Source: Sphingomonas aracearum (lineage in GTDB: Bacteria > Pseudomonadota > Alphaproteobacteria > Sphingomonadales > Sphingomonadaceae). Taken from it: a stretch of DNA of 64,000 nt. The notes below the pieces were generated by a model. It was not told the DNA's origin, did not search any database, and saw only the letters and a program-made list of their open reading frames with translations. Position numbers and translations under genes: made by a program. Within the stretch, counting starts at the first letter, position 1, and each line of letters starts with the position of its first letter. Where the stretch lies: NCBI RefSeq assembly GCF_003345355.1, contig NZ_QQNB01000004.1, positions 1-64,000 on the forward strand, read 5' to 3'. Shown here piece by piece: positions 16,145-24,139 of this stretch.

Positions 16145-16861
16145 TTAATTCGTCGGGCAGGCCAGCCGATTGATTGTTCCTTTCGCCAGCCGCGCCAGTT
16201 CGGCGCGCGCGGCATCCATGTCCGCGCGGAAGTCGGCCTTGGCGTGGAGCTGGCTGACGATTACCGCGCCGGACATATAGCCGGCCTCCACCGCACTGCG
16301 GCTGTGCGAACCGCAGATGTAGCGGCTCTCGCCATATTCGCGGCCGCGGCGAAGGATCTCGGTGGCGCGGTCGGGGAGGAGTTCGGCGAGGATCAGCGCG
16401 GTCAGCCAGCCGTTGCTGGTGTGGCCGGAGGGGTAATCGCCATTGCCGGCGAGGTGATCGGTCTTCGCCTCGCAGATGTCGCCGGGCTGGTTGAGGTACG
16501 GGCGGCGGACGGCGAAGGTGGATTTGGCGTGGCCGACCATATTATCGCCGCCGAGCCGGGCGAAGATGCGGGCGAGCGCGGGTGCCTTCTTCGCGTCGAG
16601 CGTCATGCCCATCGCGCAGGCGTACACGGTGTAGCGATCGTCGGTGACGTCGCTGGTCGCCATCTTCCAGCGCGGGGTGCTGGCGAGGGCGCGGGTGGTT
16701 GTGAAGGTGGTGCGGTCGTCCTGGTTGCGCGCGTCGCCGTCCTTGGGCGGGGGCGGCAGGATCTTCGTGAGATCGGGCACCTTCGCGCCCGCAAGGTACG
16801 GCGTCGGGGCCTTGTCGGCGGCGATCAGCGCGAGGGGGAGGGCGAGGAGGGCGATACGCAT
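16145..16861 (-). CDS. Class A non-specific acid phosphatase (PhoN-like)
   Basis: The 238-residue exported enzyme of the PAP2 superfamily hydrolyses phosphomonoesters in the periplasm. Three motifs of the family are visible: Lys113...Arg120-Pro121 (KSTFAVRRP), PSGH at 144-147 and SRYICGSH (Ser179-Arg180...His186), the last containing the nucleophilic His. The signal peptide is short (1-16). The start overlaps the stop of the upstream PI-PLC-like gene by one base (TAATG), so the two form an operon. In class A enzymes the last motif normally reads GYH.QSD; here it is GSHSRSA, so the Asp partner of the active-site His appears replaced by Ala. Confidence 0.88.
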   Translation of the reverse strand: MRIALLALPLALIAADKAPTPYLAGAKVPDLTKILPPPPKDGDARNQDDRTTFTTTRALASTPRWKMATSDVTDDRYTVYACAMGMTLDAKKAPALARIFARLGGDNMVGHAKSTFAVRRPYLNQPGDICEAKTDHLAGNGDYPSGHTSNGWLTALILAELLPDRATEILRRGREYGESRYICGSHSRSAVEAGYMSGAVIVSQLHAKADFRADMDAARAELARLAKGTINRLACPTN

Positions 16862-17931
16862 TACTTGGACTCCAGATCGCCGCAGGGCTGCGGGTGGCGG
16901 ACGGGGTTGCAGCGGGCGGTGAGGCCCTCGGGCTTGGTTACGACATAGCCGCCTTCGAACCGTGGATCGGGCCAGAGGTAGTCGGTCGACACGTACTGCG
17001 CGCCGCCCGAGAGCGCGGCGTCGCGCGGGGTAGTGTTGTTGGCGCGGGCCTCGACGGTGTTGGCGTCGGCGCGGGTGCGGACGAGATAGTTCGCCTTCAC
17101 CGCGGCGCGGATGCGGTCGGCCTGTTTTACGGGATCGTTGAGCGTGAGATAGGCGGCGGCGGGAGAATTCTCGTCGGTGTTGATGAAGAACACCCGGCCT
17201 TCGAGCGACTTGCGCTTGCCGCGATAGACCGCGACCTTGGCGGGCGGCTCGTCGAGCGCGAAGAGGAATTTGCCGCGCGATGCCTTCAGCGTCGGCCAGT
17301 TGTTCGCCAGCACCGCCTCGCGCAATGTGGGGTAGCGGCCCTGCACGTCGTCGGGCGTCACCAGCTTCTTCGGGCCGAGGATGCTGCGGATTTCGGCGTC
17401 GAGCGCATCATAGGCTGCCTCATTGAACGGCAATGCGTCGATGCCGCCGTCTTTCGCGTTCATGCCGTCCTTGGCGTTGAACATCAGCAGGATCGGCACG
17501 TGGCGCGGGTGTTTCGCGGACCAGTCGCGGATGATCGTCAGGCATTCGGTGAGCAGGACGCAGCTCGACGAATTGTCGATGCCGGGAATGTGCAGCACCT
17601 TGAAGCCGGGTTTCGCCAGCCGCGGATCGGTGGAGCCGGCGGCGTAATGCCCGCCCTTGGGATCGTAATTCACGTCGATTTCCAGCTGACGCGCGCCCGC
17701 GTCGAGCTGCTCCACCAGCGGGCGGTGGCCGTAGTCGAGCGCGTCGGCCATCTGCGGCGCGGCGGCGCGGACCTTCGCCATCGTCTCGGCGGGCATCGGC
17801 AATTTGTAGCTGTTGTGCGTGCCGATCACCGCGATGTCGTTGAGGCGCAGCGTGTCGTCGGGGGCGGCGATCGCGGCGGAGGTAGCGGCGAGGCTCAGCG
17901 CGAGCGCGAGCGTGGTTTTGAGATGCGACAT
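16861..17931 (-). CDS. PI-PLC-like (Ca2+-dependent type) secreted phosphodiesterase
   Basis: The 356-residue protein has a signal peptide (1-23). The domain of phosphatidylinositol-specific phospholipase C-like phosphodiesterases is seen as IGTHNSYK (His39), then RQLEIDVNYDP and KVLHIPGID (second His near 113), followed by an in-line TIM-barrel pattern ending VSTDYLWPD. It would release phosphorylated head groups from phospholipids or phosphodiesters outside the cell, which the acid phosphatase encoded next could then dephosphorylate. It is first gene of the leftward operon, divergent from the FecI gene, with an inverted repeat and Pho-box-like heptamers in between. Confidence 0.85.
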   Translation of the reverse strand: MSHLKTTLALALSLAATSAAIAAPDDTLRLNDIAVIGTHNSYKLPMPAETMAKVRAAAPQMADALDYGHRPLVEQLDAGARQLEIDVNYDPKGGHYAAGSTDPRLAKPGFKVLHIPGIDNSSSCVLLTECLTIIRDWSAKHPRHVPILLMFNAKDGMNAKDGGIDALPFNEAAYDALDAEIRSILGPKKLVTPDDVQGRYPTLREAVLANNWPTLKASRGKFLFALDEPPAKVAVYRGKRKSLEGRVFFINTDENSPAAAYLTLNDPVKQADRIRAAVKANYLVRTRADANTVEARANNTTPRDAALSGGAQYVSTDYLWPDPRFEGGYVVTKPEGLTARCNPVRHPQPCGDLESK

Positions 17932-17964
17932 GCGCGCGGCTGGTGGCGGGGAAACGTTGCGGAG

Positions 17965-17998
17965 GCGTGACAGTGGCCCGCTGTCACGCAGGCTTCAC
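17965..17998. promoter_or_regulatory. Inverted repeat and Pho-box-like heptamers in divergent control region
   Basis: The gap between the PI-PLC-like and FecI genes contains a perfect 9-bp inverted repeat, GCGTGACAG (17965-17973) and CTGTCACGC (17981-17989), with a 7-bp loop. CTGTCAC (17981-17987) is followed 11 bp later by GCTTCAC (17992-17998), the heptamer-N4-heptamer layout of PhoB boxes. A phosphate-related gene set on the left makes PhoB control plausible. This is inferred by pattern only. Confidence 0.5.
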
Positions 17999-18103
17999 GA
18001 ACCGCCCATAGGTCGCCCCTCAACACGGAGTGCGGGGGCAGTGTTGGGCAGCGAGGCGGGCTATCGTAGCGAGATCGGCGGCGTTCGCGCTGGCGAATCG
18101 GCG

Positions 18104-18610
18104 ATGGCGCTCGACTTTCCCGATGCCGCGCTGACGCAGGCGTTGCGCGGGTTCGTCCACGGGCGGCTCGGCGGCTGGCATGCCGATGGTGACGATCTGG
18201 TGCAGGAGACGTTCCTGCGGCTGCTCGGCTATCAGGCGGCCTCGCGCGTCAACGACGTGAAGGCGATGTGCTTCGCGATCGCGCGCAACCTGCTGCTCGA
18301 TCACCATCGCGCCGCGCGGCACCGCGCCCATGTCGAGCTGGACGAGGCGATGGTGTGCCCGATGCCGCTGGCGGACCGCGTGCTGGCCTATCGCCGCGCG
18401 GTGGAGGTGATGGTGGAAGCGCTCGACCGGATGCCGCCGCTGCGCCGCGAAATCTTCCTGCGCAAGCGGTTGGACGGGCTGACCACCGCCGAGATCGCGG
18501 GGGCGACCGACATGAGCCTCGCGGCGGTGGAGAAGCATGTCGTGCGGGCGTTTGCCGATCTGCGAAATGCGCTGGCGAAGCGCGGATTCACGATGGCGGA
18601 CGGGGCATGA
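18104..18610 (+). CDS. ECF sigma factor, FecI type
   Basis: The 168-residue sigma factor shows region 2 (DLVQETFLRLLGY, AMCFAIARNLLLDHHR) and region 4 (MPPLRREIFLRKRLDGLTTAEIAGATDMSLAAVEKHVVRAFADL), with no other domain. It is typical of FecI-like sigma factors that activate TonB receptor genes when the receptor signals through FecR. The ATG at 18104 is used; a GTG at 18041 would add 21 residues. It overlaps fecR by ATGA. It is divergent from the PI-PLC/PhoN operon and probably reads the motif upstream of the receptor gene. Confidence 0.88.
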   Translation: MALDFPDAALTQALRGFVHGRLGGWHADGDDLVQETFLRLLGYQAASRVNDVKAMCFAIARNLLLDHHRAARHRAHVELDEAMVCPMPLADRVLAYRRAVEVMVEALDRMPPLRREIFLRKRLDGLTTAEIAGATDMSLAAVEKHVVRAFADLRNALAKRGFTMADGA

Positions 18611-19470
18611 ACCGCGCCGCCGTTGCCGAGCCGGTCGAGCCGGCTGCGCTAACCGATGCGTTGCAGGCGGCAGCCTCGCGCTACGGGCGGCTGTCCGACG
18701 AGCAGATTCGCGCGATGCGGCGGCGCAGGCGCACCGCGGTGACGATGGCGGCTTCCGCGACTGGCGCGCTCGCACTGGCGTTCGTGGGGGCGGACTGGCT
18801 GAAGCCTGCGCCGATTGCGCCTGCGGTGTGGGAGCGGACGCTCGCGACGCGGGCGGGCGAGATGGGGACGCTGCGGCTGGCGGATGGCTCGACGGTGAAG
18901 CTGAGCGGGGCGACGAAAGTGCGCGTGCGGTACGCGGGGAACCAGCGGAGCGCGCAATTGCTCGCGGGGCAGGCGTATTTCGATGTGGCGCATGATCCGT
19001 CGCGGCCGTTCACCGTGCGCGCCGGGGCGAGCGAGACGCGCGTGCTGGGCACGGCGTTCGACCTCGATCTGACGCGGCGGCAGGTGGCGCTGGCGGTGTA
19101 TCGCGGGGCGGTGGGGTTCGATCCGGTCGATCCCGCGCGCAAGCCCAAGGGCGTCGTGGTGCGCGCGGGGTATCGCAGCAATATTGCGGGCGGTGTGGCC
19201 GCCGCGCCGGTGCGGTTCGATCCCGAGCTGCCCGACTGGCGGCAGGGGTGGATCGATACCGCCGGGATGCGGCTCGATGACCTTGCGGAGATGCTCGACC
19301 GGCAGGGGAATGTGCGGATCGCGACGCCGCGGGAGCCGCTGGCGTCCACGCGGGTGTTCGGGCGCTTCCGGACGGATAATCCGCGACAGTTGCTGGGCGC
19401 GATGGGCGAGGGGTTCGGGTTCAGGGTGCGGGATGCGGGGGATCGGCTGACGCTGGAGCCGGCTGGGTGA
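18607..19470 (+). CDS. FecR-family anti-sigma/signal transducer
   Basis: The 287-residue protein has a short cytoplasmic part (1-45), one membrane helix (about 44-65) and a FecR domain (about 90-190, with LADGSTVKLSG and AGQAYFDVAHDPSRPFTVRAG). A C-terminal STN-like region (DLAEMLDRQGNV through GRFRTDNP) follows. It would hold the adjacent sigma factor and receive the signal from the receptor STN domain in the periplasm. The N-terminal DUF4880 part is shorter than in the second FecR of this window. Its start overlaps the sigma stop. Confidence 0.88.
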   Translation: MNRAAVAEPVEPAALTDALQAAASRYGRLSDEQIRAMRRRRRTAVTMAASATGALALAFVGADWLKPAPIAPAVWERTLATRAGEMGTLRLADGSTVKLSGATKVRVRYAGNQRSAQLLAGQAYFDVAHDPSRPFTVRAGASETRVLGTAFDLDLTRRQVALAVYRGAVGFDPVDPARKPKGVVVRAGYRSNIAGGVAAAPVRFDPELPDWRQGWIDTAGMRLDDLAEMLDRQGNVRIATPREPLASTRVFGRFRTDNPRQLLGAMGEGFGFRVRDAGDRLTLEPAG

Positions 19471-19486
19471 TGTTCCCCACCCTTAC

Positions 19487-19588
19487 TTCCCCGGCGAAGG
19501 CCGGGGCCCAGTTGGGAAGGTTGCAGTAACGGAGCGCAGCGTTCTCCAATGAGCGTCCCCCAATTGGGCCCCGGCCTTCGCCGGGGAA
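19487..19588. repeat. REP-like inverted repeat pair
   Basis: Two 30-bp arms face each other at 19487-19516 and 19559-19588, complementary at 29 of 30 positions, each built around CCCCGGCGAAGGCCGGGG. The 42 bp between them reads as a spacer. Short GC palindromes of this kind are common dispersed repeats in sphingomonads. The position between fecR and the receptor gene means a hairpin could attenuate read-through. Confidence 0.7.
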
Positions 19589-19606
19589 CAGAAATCAAAA
19601 AAACTT

Positions 19607-19634
19607 TGTCCGGATCGCCCAGCCCCGCCCGTCT
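19607..19634 (+). promoter_or_regulatory. Putative ECF promoter of TonB receptor 1
   Basis: TGTCCGG (19607-19613), 16 bp, then CGTCT (19630-19634), placed 46 bp before the receptor ATG. The same elements with identical spacing precede the second receptor and the PhoD-type phosphatase gene. CGTC-type -10 boxes are typical of ECF sigma factors. Confidence 0.65.
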
Positions 19635-19680
19635 TCCGCACGGTGGCGCACCGGGAGCGCCAGAATGGGGAACATTCGAC

Positions 19681-22668
19681 ATGAAGCGTTTTCACGGGGC
19701 ATCGGCACTCACCCTCGCATTGGTGGCGCTCGCCGCGCCGGCTGCGGCGCAGGCACGGCCGGCCAGCGACCTCTCCTTCGCGATCCCTGCGGGCGATCTC
19801 GCGGGCGCGCTGTCGCGCTATTCGAGCGTCACCGGCAAGCAGGTCGTCGCCGCGCCGGCATTGGTCGCGGGGCGCAAGACGCAGGGCGTCAGCGGTCGCC
19901 ATTCGGCGGATCAGGCGCTCGCGATCCTGCTGCGCGCGACCGGGCTGCGCTCGGTGGAGAGCAACGGCGTGCTCGTGTTGCGCGCCGACGCCGTCCGCGC
20001 GGCGAAGCGCGTTGCCGAAGCCGCACCCGCCCCTGAGCCGGTGCCCGCGCAGATGGCCGCCGCTCCGATCACGGAGGACGGCGGCGACGATATCGTCGTC
20101 ACCGGGTTTCGCGAGAGCCTCCTCGCCGCGCAGGATCTGAAGCGCCGCGCGGTCGGCACTGAGGACAACATCCTCGCCTCCGACATCGCCGCCTTTCCCG
20201 ATCTGAACCTCGCCGAAGCGCTCCAGCGCGTTCCGGGCGTGGCGATCACGCGCGACACCGGCGAGGGTCGCCAGATCGCATTGCGCGGCCTCGGCGCGGA
20301 TTTCACCCGCACGCAGCTCAACGGCATGGAAGTGCTCGGCAACACCGCCTCGGGCATGGACAATCGCGGCAACGTCAGCCGCACGCGCGGGTTCGATTTC
20401 AGCCTGTTCGCCTCCGAACTGTTCAACCGCGTGACGGTGCAGAAGAGCTATGCCGCCAATCAGGACGAGGGCGGGATCGCCGGCACCGTCGGCCTCTTCA
20501 CCGCCAAGCCGTTCGACTATGCGGGTGCGAAGTTCGTCGTCTCGGCCAAGGCGCAGCATAACACCAACACCACCGGCGTGACGCCGCGCATCGTCGCGCT
20601 CGTGTCGCAGCGGCAGGGCGACTTCGGGGCGTTGCTGTCGGTTGCGTACTCGAAGATCCGCAACAACGAGTTCGGCTATCGCAACTGGAACTGGGGCAAG
20701 GTCACCTATGGCGCGAACAATATCGGGCCGGAGATCGACGCGAACACCCGCGCGCTGCTGCGCGGCGGCACCATTTTCGCCCCGCAGGCGCAATCGCCCT
20801 CGACCTGGTACACCGATCGCGAGCGCATCGGCGTCACCGCGGCGCTGCAATATCACCCCGGCGATAACTTCAAGCTGGACGTGGACCTGCTCTACGGGCG
20901 GCTTGCCGACAATCGCGACGACTGGGCGATCGCGACCGGCGGCTATAACGCGCTGACCGGCAATGTCAGCGGTACGCAGGTGATCCGCTCGGCGACGATC
21001 GAGGGCAATTCGCTCGTCGCGGCGAGCTACACCGGCGTCGACCAGCGCACCGAGCATCACACCGTCGTCAACAGCAACGATTTCTATCAGGCGATCGCGA
21101 ACGCCACCTGGACGCCGACCGACCGGCTGAAGATCACCGCGCTGGCCGGCTATCAGAAGTCGAATTTCGTGCAGCCGACGTTTGACAAGATCTTCATGCA
21201 GGCGCGCAATACCGGCTTCAGTTACGACATGCGGCCGACGATGCCGGTCAACAGCTATGCGTTCGACCTGACCAACCCCGCCGCCTGGAACGTGCAGCGG
21301 CTGGTGACGCAGGAGAATGCGATCAAGTCCGATTACACCAACGGGCAGCTGACCGCGATCTACGACCTCACGCCGATCCTGAAGCTGGAGCTGAGCGGCG
21401 AGTTCAAGCGCTTCACCAACAGCGGCTATCAGTATCTGACCAACATCTTCTACGGCACCGCCGCGACCAGCGACCGATCGGTGCCGGATTCGATGAAGTA
21501 CGTGATCAACCGCGACAGCCTGATCCCGTATATCGGCGGCGATGTCGATGCGATCTACCAGTTGCTCGGCAACAACCGGAACCTCACGCGCGCGAACCTG
21601 ACCGCGGGCAGCGACTTCCGTATCGTCGAGAAGACCTGGGCCGGCTTCGCGCAATTCGATCTCGACACATACGTCGGCTCGATGAAGCTGCGCGGCAATG
21701 CGGGCGTGCGCTATTACCACACCGCGCTCACCTCCAGCGGGTCGCTCGCCACCGCCACCAACGGCGTGACCACGCTGGAGCCGGTGACCGTCGAGACGAC
21801 CAGCAGCGACTGGCTGCCCGCGCTGAACGTGGCGCTGGACCTGCGCCCGGATCTGGTCGCGCGCGTGTCGGCCAGCCGCAACGTCAACCGGCCGGGCCTG
21901 CCGCAGCTCGCTGCCGCGGGCACGCTGACGGTCGCGCCGTTCGGCGGCACTGTCTCGGTTGGCAACCCCTATCTCCAGCCGTATCGCGCGACGATGGCCG
22001 AGGCGGGGCTGGAATATTACCCGAGCCGCCACGGCTTCGTCTCGGCCGGGTTCTTCTGGAAGGATATCGAGAGCAACATCACCTCGGAGACGTCGCAGGT
22101 GCCGTATAGCGCCACCGGCTTCCCCGTGTCGCTGCTGCTGCCGGGTCAGGACGGCACCACGCCCTACAACTACACCCGCCCGATCAACGGCGACGGCGCG
22201 AGCATCCGCGGCGTCGAGCTGGCGGTGCAGCACGACTTCACCTTCCTGCCCGAGCCGTTCAACCACTTCGGCGTGAACGCCAACGGCACTTGGATCGATG
22301 GCGACCAGAATGCGATCTACAACGGCGTGAGCGAGCGTATTCCGCTGTTCGACCTGTCGAAATGGGCGGCTAATGCGACGCTGTACTTCGAGACGGTAAA
22401 GTTCGGTGCGCGCATCTCGACCGCCTATCGCGACAAGTATCTGACCGGCGCGGGCGGCAACGCCAATATCGGCACCGGCATCCGCGCGACCAACAATGTC
22501 GACTTCCAGATCCGCTACAGCCCGACGCCGAACCTGCGCTTCGTGGTGGAGGGGATCAACATCACCAACCAGTCGATCGAGCAGTTCACCGACATCGTCG
22601 CCGACCGGACGCTGGTGAACACCAACAGCGGCCGGATCTTCACCTTCGGCGTCACCACCAGCTTCTGA
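19681..22668 (+). CDS. TonB-dependent outer-membrane receptor with STN signalling domain (1)
   Basis: The 995-residue protein has a signal peptide (1-23), an STN domain (about 30-105) for contact with FecR, and a TonB-box-like DDIVVTG (about 134). A plug follows (about 150-290, with NLAEALQRVPGVAITRDTGEGRQIALRG), then a 22-strand barrel ending in Phe. The start is where the signal peptide begins. It is next to its own FecI/FecR and between phosphatase genes, so phosphorylated organic compounds are likelier cargo than iron. This is inference. A GC-rich hairpin follows the stop. Confidence 0.93.
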   Translation: MKRFHGASALTLALVALAAPAAAQARPASDLSFAIPAGDLAGALSRYSSVTGKQVVAAPALVAGRKTQGVSGRHSADQALAILLRATGLRSVESNGVLVLRADAVRAAKRVAEAAPAPEPVPAQMAAAPITEDGGDDIVVTGFRESLLAAQDLKRRAVGTEDNILASDIAAFPDLNLAEALQRVPGVAITRDTGEGRQIALRGLGADFTRTQLNGMEVLGNTASGMDNRGNVSRTRGFDFSLFASELFNRVTVQKSYAANQDEGGIAGTVGLFTAKPFDYAGAKFVVSAKAQHNTNTTGVTPRIVALVSQRQGDFGALLSVAYSKIRNNEFGYRNWNWGKVTYGANNIGPEIDANTRALLRGGTIFAPQAQSPSTWYTDRERIGVTAALQYHPGDNFKLDVDLLYGRLADNRDDWAIATGGYNALTGNVSGTQVIRSATIEGNSLVAASYTGVDQRTEHHTVVNSNDFYQAIANATWTPTDRLKITALAGYQKSNFVQPTFDKIFMQARNTGFSYDMRPTMPVNSYAFDLTNPAAWNVQRLVTQENAIKSDYTNGQLTAIYDLTPILKLELSGEFKRFTNSGYQYLTNIFYGTAATSDRSVPDSMKYVINRDSLIPYIGGDVDAIYQLLGNNRNLTRANLTAGSDFRIVEKTWAGFAQFDLDTYVGSMKLRGNAGVRYYHTALTSSGSLATATNGVTTLEPVTVETTSSDWLPALNVALDLRPDLVARVSASRNVNRPGLPQLAAAGTLTVAPFGGTVSVGNPYLQPYRATMAEAGLEYYPSRHGFVSAGFFWKDIESNITSETSQVPYSATGFPVSLLLPGQDGTTPYNYTRPINGDGASIRGVELAVQHDFTFLPEPFNHFGVNANGTWIDGDQNAIYNGVSERIPLFDLSKWAANATLYFETVKFGARISTAYRDKYLTGAGGNANIGTGIRATNNVDFQIRYSPTPNLRFVVEGINITNQSIEQFTDIVADRTLVNTNSGRIFTFGVTTSF

Positions 22669-22697
22669 TCGCCTCCGGGCGGTCGAACCAACCCCAC

Positions 22698-22722
22698 CCC
22701 CGCGCCACCGACCGGCGCGGGG
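22698..22722 (+). terminator. Hairpin after TonB receptor 1
   Basis: Stem CCCCGCGCC (22698-22706) and GGCGCGGGG (22714-22722), 7-base loop, 30 bp after the stop. No T run follows, so it may be an attenuator or mRNA-end stabiliser. Confidence 0.5.
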
Positions 22723-22766
22723 CCGGGAGAGTGCTGCGTACATTTCGACACATCACGGGTGATGGT

Positions 22767-23603
22767 ATGACTATCAAGCTTTCATGGCGCGTCGCCGCCG
22801 CTGCCGCGCTGATCGCGCCGGCCGCACCGGCCATGGCGCAGGGCTGGCCTGCCCCGGTGGCGCCGCTGCCCGAACTGGCCACCGCGATCGACAAGAAGTT
22901 CCAGCCGGCGATCGATTTCGACACCGACGTATGCTTCAACGTGCCGGCGGTGAATGCGTCGGGCGCGACCAGCCCGGCCGCCTCCACCTATATGACGAAC
23001 CCGCCGGCCACCTGCCGCACCGGCAGCTATCGCACGAAGAGCAACGTCTATTCGCGCAGCCGCTGCAACAACGGCTATTGTGCGCGGGTGTACAGCTATT
23101 TCTGGCAGTCCGATTTCTCGCACGCGTTCGACTGGGAGACGATCATCGTCTGGACGACGGCAGCGGGCATCGACAGCCAGATCGTCGGCGTGTCGCGCGG
23201 CGACCATGGCGACTGGGATACGCGCAAGACGAGCGGCGGCCAGCTGCGCTTCCTTGAGGATGGCACCGGCAAGCATGTGAAGGTGGTGTTCCACTACGAG
23301 ACCTGGGGCTTCTCGCACCTGTTCCGCTTCGCCAAGACCAACGGCGGGGACGAGCCGCCCGAGAACGGCACCGGCAAGTGGCTGGTCCAGCCGCTGGTGA
23401 GCTGGAACGGCTATCCCTCGCTCGCCGTGCGCAATGCGATCGTGAACGGCAATTTCGGCGGCGCGAACTTCGAGGTGAAGGACGCGCGCTTCGCCAACAC
23501 GCTGGCCAAGGCCAACCAGAGCAATGTCGCGCCGGGGTTCAATCCGAACCTCGACAGCGGCGTGAACTCGCCGGGCTGCCCGGTCGGCTCGACGATCTGC
23601 TGA
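22767..23603 (+). CDS. NPP1-like (necrosis-inducing protein) secreted protein
   Basis: The 278-residue precursor has a signal peptide (1-25). The segment ARVYSYFWQSDFSHAFDWE and then TIIVW aligns with the NPP1/NLP core, where GHRHDWE is the hallmark heptapeptide; here it is SHAFDWE (118-124). The metal-binding His119, Asp122 and Glu124 are kept, and Asp116 may replace the loop Asp with a shorter loop. Six Cys suggest disulfides. NLPs bind sphingolipid head groups in plant membranes, so release of phospho head groups for the neighbouring phosphatases is a possible but unproven role. It lies between two hairpins, probably transcribed alone or with the receptor. Confidence 0.7.
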   Translation: MTIKLSWRVAAAAALIAPAAPAMAQGWPAPVAPLPELATAIDKKFQPAIDFDTDVCFNVPAVNASGATSPAASTYMTNPPATCRTGSYRTKSNVYSRSRCNNGYCARVYSYFWQSDFSHAFDWETIIVWTTAAGIDSQIVGVSRGDHGDWDTRKTSGGQLRFLEDGTGKHVKVVFHYETWGFSHLFRFAKTNGGDEPPENGTGKWLVQPLVSWNGYPSLAVRNAIVNGNFGGANFEVKDARFANTLAKANQSNVAPGFNPNLDSGVNSPGCPVGSTIC

Positions 23604-23609
23604 ATGACG

Positions 23610-23643
23610 CCGCCCCGCGTTGCCTCAGGGTGGCGCGGGGCGG
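23610..23643 (+). terminator. Hairpin after the NPP1-like gene
   Basis: A perfect 10-bp stem CCGCCCCGCG (23610-23619) and CGCGGGGCGG (23634-23643) with a 14-base loop, 6 bp after the stop. There is no strong T tract. Confidence 0.55.
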
Positions 23644-23665
23644 GTTATGTTCGATGGAGGATCGC

Positions 23666-24139
23666 ATGCCCGCACTGCGCCCGTTCGCACTGGGCTTCGT
23701 CGCACTGGCGCTGGTTGGGGCAATCGGCTGGTTCACGCAAGCCGGCGATGCAGCCGACACACCGGAGACCGGGATCGCGGTCGTCGCCGCCGCCCCTGCC
23801 GCGCCGCATCGCGCTCCCCCCTCCCCTGCCCCCAGTCCGACCGCATCGCCGCGCGACGCCGCGCTCGCTGAAATCCGCGCCACCTATCCGCTGCTCCGCG
23901 ACCCCGTGCTGTCCTGCGACGCCATGCGTTGCGCTCTCACCGGCCTGATCCTGCCGCCGACCGATCAGGCCTATCTCGACAAGCGGCAGGAAATGCTGCT
24001 CGGCGGCCTCGCCGCGATCCTTGCGGCGCATGGCTATCGCACGGAGGGACCGGTGAAGCTCGACGAGATCGATAGCAACACTTTCCGCCTGCGTGCGGAA
24101 ATCCCGCGCGTTACGCCGCCTGCGGCCCCGGCCGCTTAG
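23666..24139 (+). CDS. Hypothetical membrane-anchored protein
   Basis: The 157-residue protein starts at an ATG with GGAGG 5 bases upstream. A single hydrophobic helix (about 5-25) is followed by a Pro/Ala-rich linker (45-65) and a folded part with a Cys pair (LSCDAMRCALTG) and a helix (AYLDKRQEMLLGGLAAILAAHGYRTEG). It looks like an inner-membrane-anchored periplasmic protein. No family was recognised. Its last 29 bp overlap the end of the convergent phosphatase gene, which is unusual and could cause antisense interference. Confidence 0.6.
   Translation: MPALRPFALGFVALALVGAIGWFTQAGDAADTPETGIAVVAAAPAAPHRAPPSPAPSPTASPRDAALAEIRATYPLLRDPVLSCDAMRCALTGLILPPTDQAYLDKRQEMLLGGLAAILAAHGYRTEGPVKLDEIDSNTFRLRAEIPRVTPPAAPAA

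Noticed and set aside
16894..17970. 358-codon plus-strand frame over the PI-PLC-like gene
   Set aside because: Low-complexity Gly/Val/Arg composition; the minus strand has a signal peptide and catalytic His residues.
19483..22743. 1086-codon minus-strand frame
   Set aside because: It lies wholly antisense to the TonB receptor and reads as Arg/Ala/Val/Asp repeats without motifs; a mirror of receptor codon bias.
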